Below, one piece after another: positions 48,701-55,900 of a stretch of DNA of 64,000 nucleotides (the stretch's first letter is position 1; each line of letters starts with the position of its first letter). Where the stretch lies: NCBI GenBank assembly GCA_930367215.1, contig OV884056.1, positions 287,042,067 to 287,106,066 of the forward strand. Direction: 5' to 3'. The notes below the pieces were generated by a model. That model made no database searches, was not told the origin of the DNA, and saw nothing but the letters and a program-made list of their open reading frames with translations. The position numbers were made by a program, and so were the translations under genes. Source of the stretch: Pollenia angustigena. Its lineage: Eukaryota; Arthropoda; Insecta; Diptera; Polleniidae.

Positions 48701-51700
48701 TGTCAACTTTTTTTCAAGCAATATGGATGTTTTCAAAGAAGAAGAAAAAAATGCGCGAATTTAGGCCCCTATTACGGTCTACAACTCAACTCAGTTGAGT
48801 TGTAATTTCTTATTTTTTGTATTATGGGTTACATCTTTGCTAAATTGCGGTGAACAAAAGCATAAAAAAATTACAACTGTTCACAACCAGTTGTATTTAT
48901 TACAACTCAACTGAGTTGAGTTGTAAATCGTAATAGGGGCCTTAATATCGTTTAACAAGGTAGAAATTTTTTGTGTTTAAAGAACAAACATAGAATGGAA
49001 AAATTATATAAAAGTGCTAAGCAAAGTTTTAAAATGTATTTTTGTTTATATTTTTGCAAAAGTTCTTTATGTTAAACATGTTTTTGTTGACAGTTTAAGT
49101 TAAGGTTTAATCCACCACCGTTGGCCGCTTAAACTAGCAAAAAAAAGTTAAAAAAATACAACTCAAAAAGTATATATGGAAATTAAAGTTAATTTAATCG
49201 CTAATCTCTAACCCAAAAAGTGGCTGTTAATGTAGAGCTAGTTGCGCCTTACACCAGATTATAAAAAAAGTAAACTATACATATAACAATTTTTGAGAAA
49301 CAATTTAAATTACTTCTGGCGTTACGTTACAAAAAGTTCACTGGAACTGCCCAAGTCCCTTCCATTAGTTTTTATTTGAGACAAAATATTTTTAATATTT
49401 CATAATAAAGTTTTTTTTTAAAGAATTAAAAATTATTTTTTTAAAAAATTCTCTTATAGAACACTTTTTAATGTTTATAACAGTGTTCGAAAATAAACAG
49501 AACATTATTTAGCGTTCGGCTCACACACCGAAGAACGATATCTATTTTTTTAGTGTTTGTGTAAACATACACAAACCTTAATACCGTTCGTAACTATTTT
49601 CAAGAAAGAAAACATTATATAATGTTCGGTTCTTCGTTAAAAAACAGAACAATTGTAGTGATACTGTAGAAAAACATTATATTTTAATGTTCTATAATGT
49701 TTTTTTCGTGTGTGTATTTTGTTTTTGTAAAAAATGTTTGTTTTTTTTTTATCAGCAAAAAGCGACGAACATTAACGAGCCGAACCGAACACATTGAAGT
49801 TCGTGGATTTTCAAAAAAAACCGAACGGAATTTAATGTTCTCATCATTTGTTGAGTATGATGAAAACAGCATTATTTTTGTGTTCGAAAGATGACAAACA
49901 GGGAAACGTTAGTTTTTTTAATGAATTTCTACACAAACACTATTAGCGTTTGTGTTTTCCACAAATCTATCGAACCGAACATTAAAGAACGATATTTAGT
50001 GTTTATTTTCGAACACTGGTTTATAATACCTATCGACAAAAAACGAGCTTTCCAAAAAGTGTTTGAATTTTTAAATAACAAAGTAATAAACAACTTTTCG
50101 AAGTTTGAAAAACAAGTTTTCCCATACAAAGCTTTTGAAACATTTCTTCTTTTGTTGAAGTCCCCAAAAACTCCCGATTTCAATACATTAATTTTATAAT
50201 TGCATATTATAAAGTTATTAGAAAAATTGTTTTTAATCAAAGTTGGATACCGAAACGAATTTTGGTATTGGTATCAGTATCGATATTTTAATTATATCGG
50301 TATAATTAATTTATATAAACTTTATAACGGTATATATCGGACAAATAAATGAACCAAACAAAAAAAAAGAAAAAACGATCAGCCCAATTATGAATACAAA
50401 TTCCACGGGAGTTTTTTCCCTTTTTTAAATTTTTGCAATTGAATTTACATAGCAAAAACTAGAGAAGGGAGAAAACTCCCGGGGAATTTTTTTTCATAAT
50501 TGGGCTGTATATTTATTTATATGTATATATAATTTATATATATTAATTAGGGCATCCAATCGGGAAATCCCGATCCCGGAAAACCCTGATCGCGGGATTT
50601 TCGGGATCCCGATTTTTTTATATTCTTTACAATTTTTTAAATTTTTTTTAATAACTTGTATAAAGGTACGTGTATTTGTTGACAAATTTTAAAATACATT
50701 TGGATAGATTTGAAATACATATGGCCAATTTTAAATGTTGACGAAACAGCTTAGTTTTGCTAAAAATGTTAGTCTTTAATACAACTTAACTCTAGTTAAG
50801 TTGAAATTTTGCAGTTTTTGTATTATGGTTTACAACTCTGTCTTAGTGCGGTTAACAAAAACATTATTTCATAGATATTCCGCACAAGTCTTTTTCATGT
50901 GCGTTTTGACAGCATTTCACGTGAACAGAGTACCAGGCTTTATGCAATAAGTCGCACGATGGTTTCATTCATTCAATCAAAAGGTGAACTAACCTATAGG
51001 AATAACATAAACTGCATTGTACAATGTTACCAACACATTTCACTTTTATTGTTGTTTAATAAAAATCAAGAGTCTTTTGATTGTTGCCAATATATCGTGC
51101 CACCTTCGAATATCACATACACATTGCTGATATAATTGTACAATACGTAAAATTGATGAATTTTTATAAACTTTTATTGTATTATTCTTTTTTATTGTGA
51201 AAGATGAGATATCAGACGATGATTATCAAGTCAAACATCGTAGAGAAATATAATCCAATAATAAGAAATTTGCTATTTGAGCCATACGGGTGCATACAAT
51301 GAATTTTCTGTTTGCGCCAAATCTATGAATCTTAATGCTTCGAAGTGCACAACAAATTTAAGCTTAAATTACGTCTAAAAAAATTATATAATTATAAAAT
51401 ATAGATATTTTACTTTAAATTTGCATCAAAAAAGTACCAAATAGTGTGATTTGAAAATTGATGTTAAAAGTTGTCTAGAATAGAATCGTCCATGTATTAA
51501 ATTTCAATTCATTTTTAGCATATCGTCAGCTCGTTATTGATTTGGCGCATTTCATGGTGAAATTAGCTTTGTTGGATTTTTTTATTTTAAAACAGTTTTT
51601 TTTGTGGTTTTTTCTTTTTATGCATTTTTACTTAGTAACTTTTATGTTGTATTTTTTTTTTGTTTAGCTACTCACCGATTTAATGTTCCTGCAAGGCATA

Positions 51701-52214
51701 CGACGCACAGCCAGACATCATGCGAAATATGGAAATGCTCCCGTCTATATGTATCGTTTTTCATTTGATGGTGCTTTAGGTTTATATAAAAGAATGTTGG
51801 GCCTACAAAGACCAGGAGTATGTCACGGTGATGAAATGGGATATTTATTCAAATTTGGTTTCTTTAATTTGAGTTTAGATCCAAAATCAATGGAAGTACT
51901 AGTCAAAAACCGTATGGTGCGAATGTGGACAAATTTCGCTAAATATGGGTAAAAGATATATTACCATTTTTTTAATAAGAATATCGCAAAAAATGATTTT
52001 ATTTTATTTTTTGTCAAACAGAAATCCTACACCCCAACATTTAAATGATAGTTTACTTACCACCAGTTGGTTGCCGATAAATCCAAATGATGTTATGGAA
52101 AATTTAAGTTATATGGACATCACCACAAATCTTGAAATGAAAGAAAATCCGGAATATGAACGGCAACAGTTTTGGGATTATATGTACGACCATTATAATG
52201 GCAATGCTATGTAG
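18231..52214 (+). CDS. Membrane-anchored carboxylesterase (COE), 8 coding exons
   Basis: Joined exons encode 760 residues. Residues 1-5 are basic (MACRR) and about 9-28 are hydrophobic, fitting a type II signal anchor. Residues 40-169 form a Ser/Thr/Asn-rich stalk with NST sites. From about 205 the typical alpha/beta-hydrolase begins: EDCLFLNV at 287-294, oxyanion-hole HGGG at 315-318, nucleophile elbow GESAG with Ser396, acidic Glu540 in NTHEAM, and His656 in CHGDE. The triad is complete, so an active serine esterase is expected. The substrate cannot be read from sequence. Exons 3-8 are secure; joining exons 1 and 2 rests on matching phase-0 junctions and consensus splice sites. Introns 1 and 2 are 10.5 and 15.8 kb and full of transposons; introns 3, 4, 5 and 7 are 61-81 bp. 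The ATG at 18231 has a good fly context (AAAATGGC). Confidence 0.85.
18945..19064 (-). repeat. Diverged single relative of the 482-bp repeat
   Basis: The reverse complement shares about 120 bp with part of the 482-bp tandem unit in the Polr3C intron (common words GCTAGCTTTCCCTCAACAAT and GGGAATTTAGCACGTCATAC), with scattered mismatches and a small indel. This shows the unit derives from a dispersed sequence. Confidence 0.7.
20248..20391 (-). mobile_element. tRNA-headed SINE with long 3' body
   Basis: Read on the minus strand, it opens GCCCCGGTAGACTAGCTGG, which includes an A box. A perfect B box (GGTTCGATTCC) follows about 45 bp later, then a conserved body (CCAGAGACTCTGG palindrome, CTTCGCGGGATTAGCGTAGG) and a tail of AAAT repeats. 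Internal pol III promoter boxes and a simple-repeat tail are SINE hallmarks. The body recurs, 5'-truncated, at 32299-32395. Confidence 0.7.
20853..21041. mobile_element. Tc1-type MITE, TA duplication
   Basis: CAGTGCAGCC at the left and CTGCACTG at the right are inverted ends, flanked by TA on both sides (20851-20852 and 21042-21043). At 189 bp it has no coding capacity. CAGTG ends with TA targets are typical of Tc1/mariner relatives. Confidence 0.5.
22046..22135 (-). pseudogene. Helitron helicase (P-loop) fragment
   Basis: The minus strand reads [18 protein letters not shown] and, after a one-base frameshift, [11 protein letters not shown]. This is the Walker A region of the PIF1-like helicase of Helitrons (usual form [10 protein letters not shown]). 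Only about 30 residues remain before stops, and there is no Rep domain. A minus frame at 21695-21979 lies downstream, but I do not recognise it and cannot join it to the helicase. Confidence 0.6.
22921..23331 (+). CDS. Internally deleted mariner-like transposase ORF
   Basis: An intact 136-codon frame begins [20 protein letters not shown], the helix-turn-helix start common in insect IS630-Tc1-mariner transposases, then jumps to the catalytic half: [12 protein letters not shown] with its Asp and [17 protein letters not shown] with the next Asp. The middle, including the first catalytic Asp and the linker, is missing without loss of frame. It cannot transpose by itself. Clear terminal repeats were not found. 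It lies in esterase intron 1, same strand. Confidence 0.7.
   Translation: MERYTIDQRVKVFQAYYENGRSNLMHISLNVDDMWFQQDGASYHTDNKAMALLRDKFNGRVISRGGDVNWPPRSCDSTPLDFFFWSYLIEKVYVNKPATIQELKDEIIRHINSIEPQRHRKFGPSDGSAAEFAAAI
23828..24503. mobile_element. hAT-type foldback element with tandem arms, TSD ATAAAAAG
   Basis: The ends CAGGGACCG and CGGTCCCTG are flanked by ATAAAAAG at 23820-23827 and 24504-24511. Each arm is built from several copies of a unit of about 38 bp based on AACAGTTATTTTTTG and a long A/T block. The arms face each other around a centre at about 24060-24150. An 8-bp duplication and CAGGG ends fit hAT. No coding sequence is seen. Confidence 0.75.
24843..25381 (-). mobile_element. Mariner-like element with transposase N-terminus
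   Basis: The ends are ACAGGGTGTCCCCCGGGAA and a diverged inverse (ACAGGGTGTGCGCTGGGAA). Inside, 24940-25269 on the minus strand encodes 109 residues. It begins [10 protein letters not shown] and contains a second helix-turn-helix segment near [16 protein letters not shown], the usual DNA-binding region. The catalytic domain is absent. It is related to, but distinct from, the elements at 22921 and 25824. Confidence 0.65.
25824..26573 (-). mobile_element. Mariner-like element with catalytic-domain relic
   Basis: The terminal repeats contain GGGTGGTCCAACC at both ends. The minus strand between about 26230 and 26000 encodes [22 protein letters not shown] and [19 protein letters not shown], the second and third catalytic blocks of a mariner-like transposase, with stops afterwards. 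The N-terminal part is missing, so it is a dead copy. Long plus-strand frames over the same bases are shadows. Confidence 0.7.
27109..27729. mobile_element. Harbinger-like element, ends GGCCCCTATTATGA, TSD ATA
   Basis: The left end GGCCCCTATTATGAGTTAC and right end GTTCATAATAGGCACC are flanked by ATA at 27106-27108 and 27730-27732. It shares its interior with 29821-30914. Reading frames on both strands across the interior are palindrome-driven and show no domain. Confidence 0.7.
27880..27965 (-). repeat. Dispersed repeat, inverse of about 6735-6815
   Basis: Shares GATGGTATAGTTTTATCCGG and TTTAACCTGCGGCT with the inverse of 6735-6815. The full element boundaries are not visible. Confidence 0.5.
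28011..28361. mobile_element. MITE, ends GGCTAGATTACACTA
   Basis: GGCTAGATTACACTATTA at the left is mirrored by TAGTGTAATCTAGGC at the right, and internal AATACNNNTCAA words also face each other. The target duplication is ambiguous and no coding capacity is present. Confidence 0.6.
28362..29247. other. End of esterase intron 1, no gene
   Basis: AT-rich sequence without recognisable elements. The minus frame at 28914-29165 is low-complexity Phe/Lys-rich sequence from poly-T and poly-A runs. Confidence 0.4.
29248..29352 (+). CDS. Esterase coding exon 2 (stalk end)
   Basis: 35 codons between TTCTTTGCAG and a perfect GTGAGT donor, phase 0 on both sides. It encodes [10 protein letters not shown] through [10 protein letters not shown], linking the Thr-rich stalk to the hydrolase. 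It is isolated by large introns on both sides. Codon use is less AT-biased than its surroundings, supporting a real exon. Confidence 0.75.
29821..30914. mobile_element. Rearranged Harbinger-like palindrome, TSD TCA
   Basis: The outer ends are GGTGCCCATTATGAACTA and CTCATAATAGGGGCC, with TCA at 29818-29820 and 30915-30917. From 29821 to about 30777 the element is one long palindrome with arms of over 400 bp around a centre near 30300. The last 137 bp repeat, in inverse, the left end of 27109-27729. It is inserted in a small repeat whose intact relative is at 31395-31634. Confidence 0.75.
31067..31299. mobile_element. MITE, ends GGCCTGTTCTG
   Basis: GGCCTGTTCTGAAAATCAC faces the inverse GTGATTTGCAGAACAGGCC. 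Inside, CACGTG-containing words (AATCACACGTGCGATTTT) are themselves palindromic. It is similar in style to the GGCATGTTCTGA family. Confidence 0.55.
31395..31634. mobile_element. Small inverted-repeat element, ends CAGAAAAAAAT
   Basis: CAGAAAAAAAT at the left and ATTTTTTTCTG at the right bound an AT-rich body. The left part (ATTAATCAAAAATAAAATCA) also occurs at 29801-29820 and resumes at 30915, which identifies the site occupied by the 29821-30914 element. Confidence 0.45.
31670..32270 (+). pseudogene. Tc3-like transposase remnant
   Basis: Pieces in changing frames read [51 protein letters not shown] and [16 protein letters not shown]. These are the catalytic-core blocks of Tc1/Tc3-type transposases (GPDG, DNA, SPDLN-ENMW, RKVYEGGRQY). 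A stop-bearing palindromic insertion at about 32050-32117 splits the core. The N-terminal frame at 31663-31872 may be part of it. Confidence 0.6.
32299..32395 (+). mobile_element. 5'-truncated SINE, same family as 20248-20391
   Basis: Begins just before the B box (GGGTTGCGGGTTCGATTCCC) and carries the same body (CAGAGACTCTGG, CTTCGCGGGATTAGC) and an A-rich tail. The A box half is missing, as expected from 5' truncation on insertion. Confidence 0.6.
32440..33320 (-). pseudogene. Non-LTR retrotransposon 3' part with RNase H
   Basis: On the minus strand, 33320 to 33130 carries a decayed RT C-terminal segment ([16 protein letters not shown]). The 160-codon frame 33115-32633 is an RNase H domain: [11 protein letters not shown] with a catalytic Asp, and [20 protein letters not shown] with the GNEKAD block. 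Past a stop, [21 protein letters not shown] gives the usual terminal zinc knuckle. Frameshifts and stops show it is dead. The architecture is that of I/R1/LOA-type elements. Confidence 0.7.
33610..33682 (+). repeat. Possible tRNA-like SINE head
   Basis: GATCGAGTGGTAGCG resembles an A box, and GGGTTCGAATCTC about 35 bp later resembles a B box. No clear tail is seen, and it differs from the 20248 family. Confidence 0.3.
33683..35079. other. Non-genic stretch
   Basis: No gene is seen. A decayed relative of the TATACCCTTCACC repeat opening (GCCCTTCACTCC ... TTTCATTTCGTTTGTGATT) lies at about 34934-35000. Confidence 0.35.
36142..37363. mobile_element. Harbinger-like element with Myb/SANT ORF, TSD ATT
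   Basis: The ends CACCCTTATTGTCTTTGGCG and the inverse of CGCCAAACACAATAAGGGTG are flanked by ATT (36139-36141 and 37364-37366). It carries a Myb/SANT-like gene but no DDE transposase, so it is non-autonomous. It is related to 7755-8748 by its ends. It lies inside the non-LTR element at 35080-38640. Confidence 0.75.
36511..37025 (+). pseudogene. Myb/SANT-like DNA-binding protein of Harbinger type
   Basis: From the ATG at 36511 the pieces read [41 protein letters not shown], then [19 protein letters not shown] and a longer basic C-terminal region ending in a coil-like Lys/Arg-rich stretch. This fits the zeste-like Myb/SANT domain (tryptophan spacing, KxKL, GGGP-like turn, xLEEAxxDLL) that Harbinger elements encode beside their transposase. 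One frameshift and two stops interrupt the domain; the 3' 121 codons (36660-37025) remain open. Confidence 0.65.
37688..37917. mobile_element. MITE, GGGYCTAATYACCGCAT family, copy 3, TSD CTG
   Basis: GGGTCTAATCACCGCAT ends with CTG at 37685-37687 and 37918-37920. It sits within the RT frame of the non-LTR element. The RT reading frame before it (LPKTLTW) and after it ([10 protein letters not shown]) joins cleanly if one CTG and the element are left out. Confidence 0.8.
38641..40907. other. Non-genic stretch in esterase intron 2
   Basis: No gene is recognised. A GC-richer block at about 39205-39380 holds a TATA-like AATATAAAAGC (39291-39301) and direct repeats of TCTCAATAAACAAC (near 39011 and 39203). 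It could be an LTR or promoter relic, but no coding frame follows. At about 40208-40400 lies a relative of the dispersed repeat at 1552-1760. Confidence 0.3.
40915..41100. repeat. End of a CACTGTGCTAG inverted-repeat element
   Basis: CACTGTGCTAG opens a block whose words (GGTGCTAGCCG, AACGGTATATC inverse, GTAACCTC-like) recur in inverse order at 46962-47110, ending CTAGCACAGTG. The two halves flank esterase exons 3-6, which could reflect two independent copies. Confidence 0.45.
41373..42098. mobile_element. Foldback element, arms of about 160 bp
   Basis: The left arm (ACACTGGTTTACA, ACATGCCTAGATAAGTTAAT, then TGGTCCCACTCAAACCCTTG) is mirrored at 41923-42098 with few mismatches. The interior of roughly 380 bp is AT-rich and non-coding. 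The frames at both ends are shadows of the palindrome. Confidence 0.65.
42099..42757. other. Repeat remnants
   Basis: Contains GGTCATACATTTGACCCATC near 42490, shared with the small palindrome at 46761-46892, and CATAATTGGGCTG near 42726, shared with the MITE at 50381-50510. No gene is seen. Confidence 0.35.
42758..44168. mobile_element. 1.4-kb palindromic foldback element
   Basis: Arms of about 670 bp (42758-43423 and 43489-44168) are inverted copies bounded by AGAGCGACTCA. A 65-bp centre includes a T run of over 20 bases. Arm differences are scattered single bases and small indels. No terminal duplication or transposase is seen; frames such as the one at 43815-44096 are part of the arm, without a known domain. 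It lies in esterase intron 2. Confidence 0.75.
45160..45296 (+). CDS. Esterase coding exon 3
   Basis: Acceptor TTTTTCTACAG, donor GTAAAT. Encodes the start of the hydrolase fold ([12 protein letters not shown] ... [18 protein letters not shown]), with the FxGIRYGxAPVGxxRF pattern of carboxylesterases completed by the next exon. It enters in phase 0 and leaves after two bases of a codon. Confidence 0.93.
45358..45519 (+). CDS. Esterase coding exon 4
   Basis: Acceptor CTTTCTTTTAG, donor GTAATT. Carries W260, C273 and the carboxylesterase type-B signature EDCLFLNV. C273 and C289 match the first conserved disulphide loop of the family. It ends two bases into a Tyr codon. Confidence 0.93.
45584..46311 (+). 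CDS. Esterase coding exon 5 (catalytic core)
   Basis: Acceptor TTAACATTTCAG, donor GTGAGT. Encodes [11 protein letters not shown] (oxyanion hole), [36 protein letters not shown] with the nucleophile serine, and GYNTHEAM with the catalytic acid. No break is seen. Confidence 0.95.
46393..46562 (+). CDS. Esterase coding exon 6
   Basis: Acceptor after a T-rich run ending TTAG; donor GTAAGT. The first two bases complete an Arg codon split from exon 5, and the exon ends in phase 0. Encodes the helical segment between the acid and histidine regions. Confidence 0.92.
46667..48174. mobile_element. Inverted-repeat element with internal duplication
   Basis: GGGTAATTCCATTTCAAAAC at the left faces its inverse at 48174. 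A second right-end copy stops at about 47640, because roughly 415 bp (47229-47646) is repeated at 47755-48176. Between the copies lies a fragment with TATAGTCGGTC, a known dispersed word. A small perfect-looking hairpin (46761-46892) sits near the left end. Confidence 0.55.
48774..48941. mobile_element. Harbinger-like MITE, TSD TTA
   Basis: GGCCCCTATTACG ends inverted at CGTAATAGGGGCC, with TTA at 48771-48773 and 48942-48944. The arms hold CAACTCAACTCAGTTGAGTTG palindromes. The terminal sequence matches the 27109 and 29821 elements. Confidence 0.7.
49481..50018. mobile_element. hAT-like MITE, 8-bp TSD GTTTATAA
   Basis: CAGTGTTCGAAAATAAACA and its inverse are flanked by GTTTATAA (49473-49480 and 50019-50026). 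Inner GAACATTAA/TTAATGTTC and CGAACCGAAC words recur in both orientations as subterminal repeats. The frames inside have no domain. Confidence 0.75.
50381..50510. mobile_element. Small MITE, ends AGCCCAATTATGAAT
   Basis: AGCCCAATTATGAAT and its inverse enclose facing CGGGAGTTTT/AAAACTCCCG words. A decayed right end of the same family is near 42700-42735. Confidence 0.55.
51668..51948 (+). CDS. Esterase coding exon 7 (catalytic His)
   Basis: Acceptor TTTTTTTGTTTAG, donor GTAAAA. Encodes [10 protein letters not shown] and [12 protein letters not shown], with the triad histidine in the conserved HGDE/HGDD context, then [14 protein letters not shown]. It ends two bases into a Gly codon. Confidence 0.94.
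52022..52214 (+). CDS. Esterase coding exon 8 and stop
   Basis: Acceptor TTTGTCAAACAG; stop TAG at 52212-52214. Encodes NPTP, then TSWLPINP and a charged C-terminus. There is no GPI-signal-like hydrophobic tail, consistent with anchoring, if any, through the N-terminus. Confidence 0.93.
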
Positions 52215-52560
52215 TTTAAATAGTTTTAACATAGAAACATGTTTAACAAATATTATACATTTCTAAATTAAATGAAAAAAATTAAGAAACTTTACATTTT
52301 CCTTCTCACAAAAATTAATACAATATTTAAATTTACAACTACTTTCTATAACAGCCAGTTACATACAAAATTCTAATCTGTTCTAAATCATCTGGCATAT
52401 TTTTAAAGTTAAATCTTTTAAAACTTGTTTTTTTTTACAAATAATTTTAATTTAGTTTTAGTTTTAAACATAATTATTTTTTATATACATAATTATAATT
52501 ATCATGTTATTTTTTATTTAAGTTGTTTTTTGAATATAAAAAAAGCATTTAATAAGTTAT

Positions 52561-52566
52561 TTTATT
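52561..52566 (-). promoter_or_regulatory. Candidate Polr3C poly(A) signal
   Basis: AATAAA on the minus strand about 170 bp past the Polr3C stop. Another lies at about 52512-52518. With the plus-strand signal at 52713, the two 3' UTRs would overlap. Confidence 0.35.
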
Positions 52567-52712
52567 GTAATCATTGTAAATAGTCAAAGTAAAAACAAAT
52601 ACAAAATTACAAATTGTTTTTCTAACGTCAACACAATTGTTAATATTATTTTTAAATAATTTGATGTTTTATATAAACTTTTTTTATATAAGTACATAAA
52701 AAACGAAAATTT

Positions 52713-52718
52713 AATAAA
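52713..52718 (+). promoter_or_regulatory. Candidate esterase poly(A) signal
   Basis: The only canonical AATAAA seen on the plus strand between the esterase stop (52214) and the Polr3C stop. It lies only 16 bp before the Polr3C stop codon. A variant AATACA occurs at 52317-52322. Confidence 0.35.
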
Positions 52719-52733
52719 AAAAAAGCAATTTAG

Positions 52734-52901
52734 CTATTTTTTAGTATTTACTAAAGTTGGCTGTTGGGAGGAGTGAAAGAGATACATTTGTAATAAAAAT
52801 ATTGTATCGTCTAAAGTTAATTCAGCTTTTGATAAAGTTTTAATGCGTGTCTTTACTTTATCGAGGATTTCACGTTCTGGCGGTGTTAAAGTTTCAAGTA
52901 T
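52734..52901 (-). CDS. Polr3C: Polr3C exon 8 and stop
   Basis: Acceptor TTTTCTTAG; stop TAG at 52736-52734. Encodes ILETLTPPEREILDKV and TIFLLQMYLFH near the C-terminus. Confidence 0.92.
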   Translation of the reverse strand: MLETLTPPEREILDKVKTRIKTLSKAELTLDDTIFLLQMYLFHSSQQPTLVNTKK

Positions 52902-55900
52902 CTAAGAAAACAATTTAAAGTTTTTGTGTAAGATTTTTATCCAGAAATTTATCGATAATATTAAAATGTGTTACCTCCGCTATATACTCCTCCGATTCTC
53001 CTCTTTCTTTCATGGTAGCTACAATACTGTCTAATTTCTGAGACTTCTCTATTAAACGTTTATGTTCATTTTTCTCATAATTCGAACGTGTTATATCGTT
53101 ATACAATGCTTTGTAACAGATATCCAATAACATTTTCGTTATCTTAAAAATAGTTTTATTAATATTTGAAAATTATTTTATATTTATTTAATTTACCTGG
53201 GTTCATACAAGAAAGTTTTCTTTTAGAAAGTCTGACTAATGCTAGAAACACAACTGGGACGAACGACGAATTATTCGCAACGAATATTCGTCACCAGAAA
53301 TAGAACACATTGGTGTATATGAAAGTACACACAATCATTGCGTAGACCGAAATTCGTCCTGCGTAACGAACTCTGCGATAGGTTTATTTATATTTCTTAC
53401 GCAGACGAACGACGAACAAATTGGGAAAGAGACAGCGCTGCATGATAGCAAAGTCCAATATTTATTAAAAATCGTGAAATCTTAAAGAATTACAAGGACA
53501 ATTCGCTTTTGCAAATTTTTAAACAACCACAATTTATGATGTCAGAAAAGATAAACTCACTGTTTATTGTTGGTGTTTTGTTTAAGCTTTGATATTGTTA
53601 CAAGTAAGACTTTGAGTGTTTGAAATTCTTATTCGCTTTAGGGTTTTATTTGTATAATATTTTTAGCTTTTCTAAAATCTTTGGAAAAGGTTTCCTGATG
53701 ATCTGGCCTAAGCAACCAGTGAAATGCGCATAGAAGCTAGCTTTCCCTCAACAATAAATTTCAGTGTATTTATCAAATATAAAAAATTGGGAATTTAGCA
53801 CGTCATACGAAAATCTTAAATAAATTTTGTATTCCCGTAAATAACTTTGATAATATACTTGCATGTGCCCGTGCAGAAAACTGAATTGCCAAATTGGTTT
53901 TTTTGTTGTTTTCTTGCGAAGACAATAGAATGAAACAATTTGTTTTTTAATTTTGTTTTTTCTTTTTACCCACTTACAACTGCAATTCGAGTCGGAAAGA
54001 ACCCAACCAATTGTAGGGGGATGTCAGAAAAGATAAACTCACTGTTTATTGTTGGTGTTTTGTTTAAGCTTTGATATTGTTACAAGTAAGACTTTGAGTG
54101 TTTGAAATTCTTATTCGCTTTAGGGTTTTATTTGTATAATATTTTTAGCTTTTCTAAAATCTTTGGAAAAGGTTTCCTGATGATCTGGCCTAAGCAACCA
54201 GTGAAATGCGCATAGAAGCTAGCTTTCCCTCAACAATAAATTTCAGTGTATTTATCAAATATAAAAAATTGGGAATTTAGCACGTCATACGAAAATCTTA
54301 AATAAATTTTGTATTCCCGTAAATAACTTTGATAATATACTTGCATGTGCCCGTGCAGAAAACTGAATTGCCAAATTGGTTTTTTTGTTGTTTTCTTGCG
54401 AAGACAATAGAATGAAACAATTTGTTTTTTAATTTTGTTTTTTCTTTTTACCCACTTACAACTGCAATTCGAGTCGGAAAGAACCCAACCAATTGTAGGG
54501 GGATGTCAGAAAAGATAAACTCACTGTTTATTGTTGGTGTTTTGTTTAAGCTTTGATATTGTTACAAGTAAGACTTTGAGTGTTTGAAATTCTTATTCGC
54601 TTTAGGGTTTTATTTGTATAATATTTTTAGCTTTTCTAAAATCTTTGGAAAAGGTTTCCTGATGATCTGGCCTAAGCAACCAGTGAAATGCGCATAGAAG
54701 CTAGCTTTCCCTCAACAATAAATTTCAGTGTATTTATCAAATATAAAAAATTGGGAATTTAGCACGTCATACGAAAATCTTAAATAAATTTTGTATTCCC
54801 GTAAATAACTTTGATAATATACTTGCATGTGCCCGTGCAGAAAACTGAATTGCCAAATTGGTTTTTTTGTTGTTTTCTTGCGAAGACAATAGAATGAAAC
54901 AATTTGTTTTTTAATTTTGTTTTTTCTTTTTACCCACTTACAACTGCAATTCGAGTCGGAAAGAACCCAACCAATTGTAGGGGGATGTCAGAAAAGATAA
55001 ACTCACTGTTTATTGTTGGTGTTTTGTTTAAGCTTTGATATTGTTACAAGTAAGACTTTGAGTGTTTGAAATTCTTATTCGCTTTAGGGTTTTATTTGTA
55101 TAATATTTTTAGCTTTTCTAAAATCTTTGGAAAAGGTTTCCTGATGATCTGGCCTAAGCAACCAGTGAAATGCGCATAGAAGCTAGCTTTCCCTCAACAA
55201 TAAATTTCAGTGTATTTATCAAATATAAAAAATTGGGAATTTAGCACGTCATACGAAAATCTTAAATAAATTTTGTATTCCCGTAAATAACTTTGACAAT
55301 TTATTATAAATGTCGGAAAATAACAAAAAAAAAAAAAATTTGCAAAAATTGCAAAAATTCGCAAAAAATTTTAATATTTCAAAAAAGCCATAAAATTGAT
55401 TAAAAGTCCCTAAAACTATAAGGAATGGCTTAAATTCGGTTACAATTGCTATATTCGCGAAAATTCGCAAAAAATTTGCTAACAGCGACATAATACTATT
55501 TGTTATAAATCGTTAAAGTTGTAAAGTATCAGAAAACTTACAGGAACAAATCGCGAACAAGGCTGAACTCTTGCCGACGAATTCGTCGTACTACGCGAAG
55601 TTCGTCGTTCGTCCCAGTTGTGTTTATATCATTAATTAGTGAGAAGGAAGAGAGAAAAATAACATATTCTCTTCCGCTCTTGACAATAAAGTCAGGCTTT
55701 CTGAAAAAAAAAACTTTCATAGTGTAAACACATACTCCAATTACCTGTTTGTACTTTAAATAAAATAAATAAAATGCCTTTGCTGGCCCAGTGCCACCAC
55801 CGCCTGCCTTACGTATGGTTTTGATTTGCAAAAATTGCTCTTGAAATAGATTGTACGAAAGTAATTTGGCTTCTTTAGCCGGTATCATGGCTTCCTTTTG

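Larger units (their letters stand above)
46563..51667 (+). other. Esterase intron 6
   Basis: A 5.1-kb intron from GTAAGT to TTTGTTTAG. It is filled by inverted-repeat elements at 46667, 48774, 49481 and 50381. The stretches 48176-48773 and 50511-51667 show no gene. About 50776-50860 is a decayed relative of the 48774 element. Confidence 0.75.

Noticed and set aside
53200..53225. A TTGTATGAACCCAG then GTAAAT donor on the minus strand as an extra Polr3C exon
   Set aside because: Ending at that donor in the phase exon 7 requires gives an in-frame stop, and the family has no residues between exons 6 and 7.
53538..55294. CRISPR-like or centromeric array
   Set aside because: Units are long, contiguous and without spacers, in a eukaryotic intron, and there are fewer than four copies.
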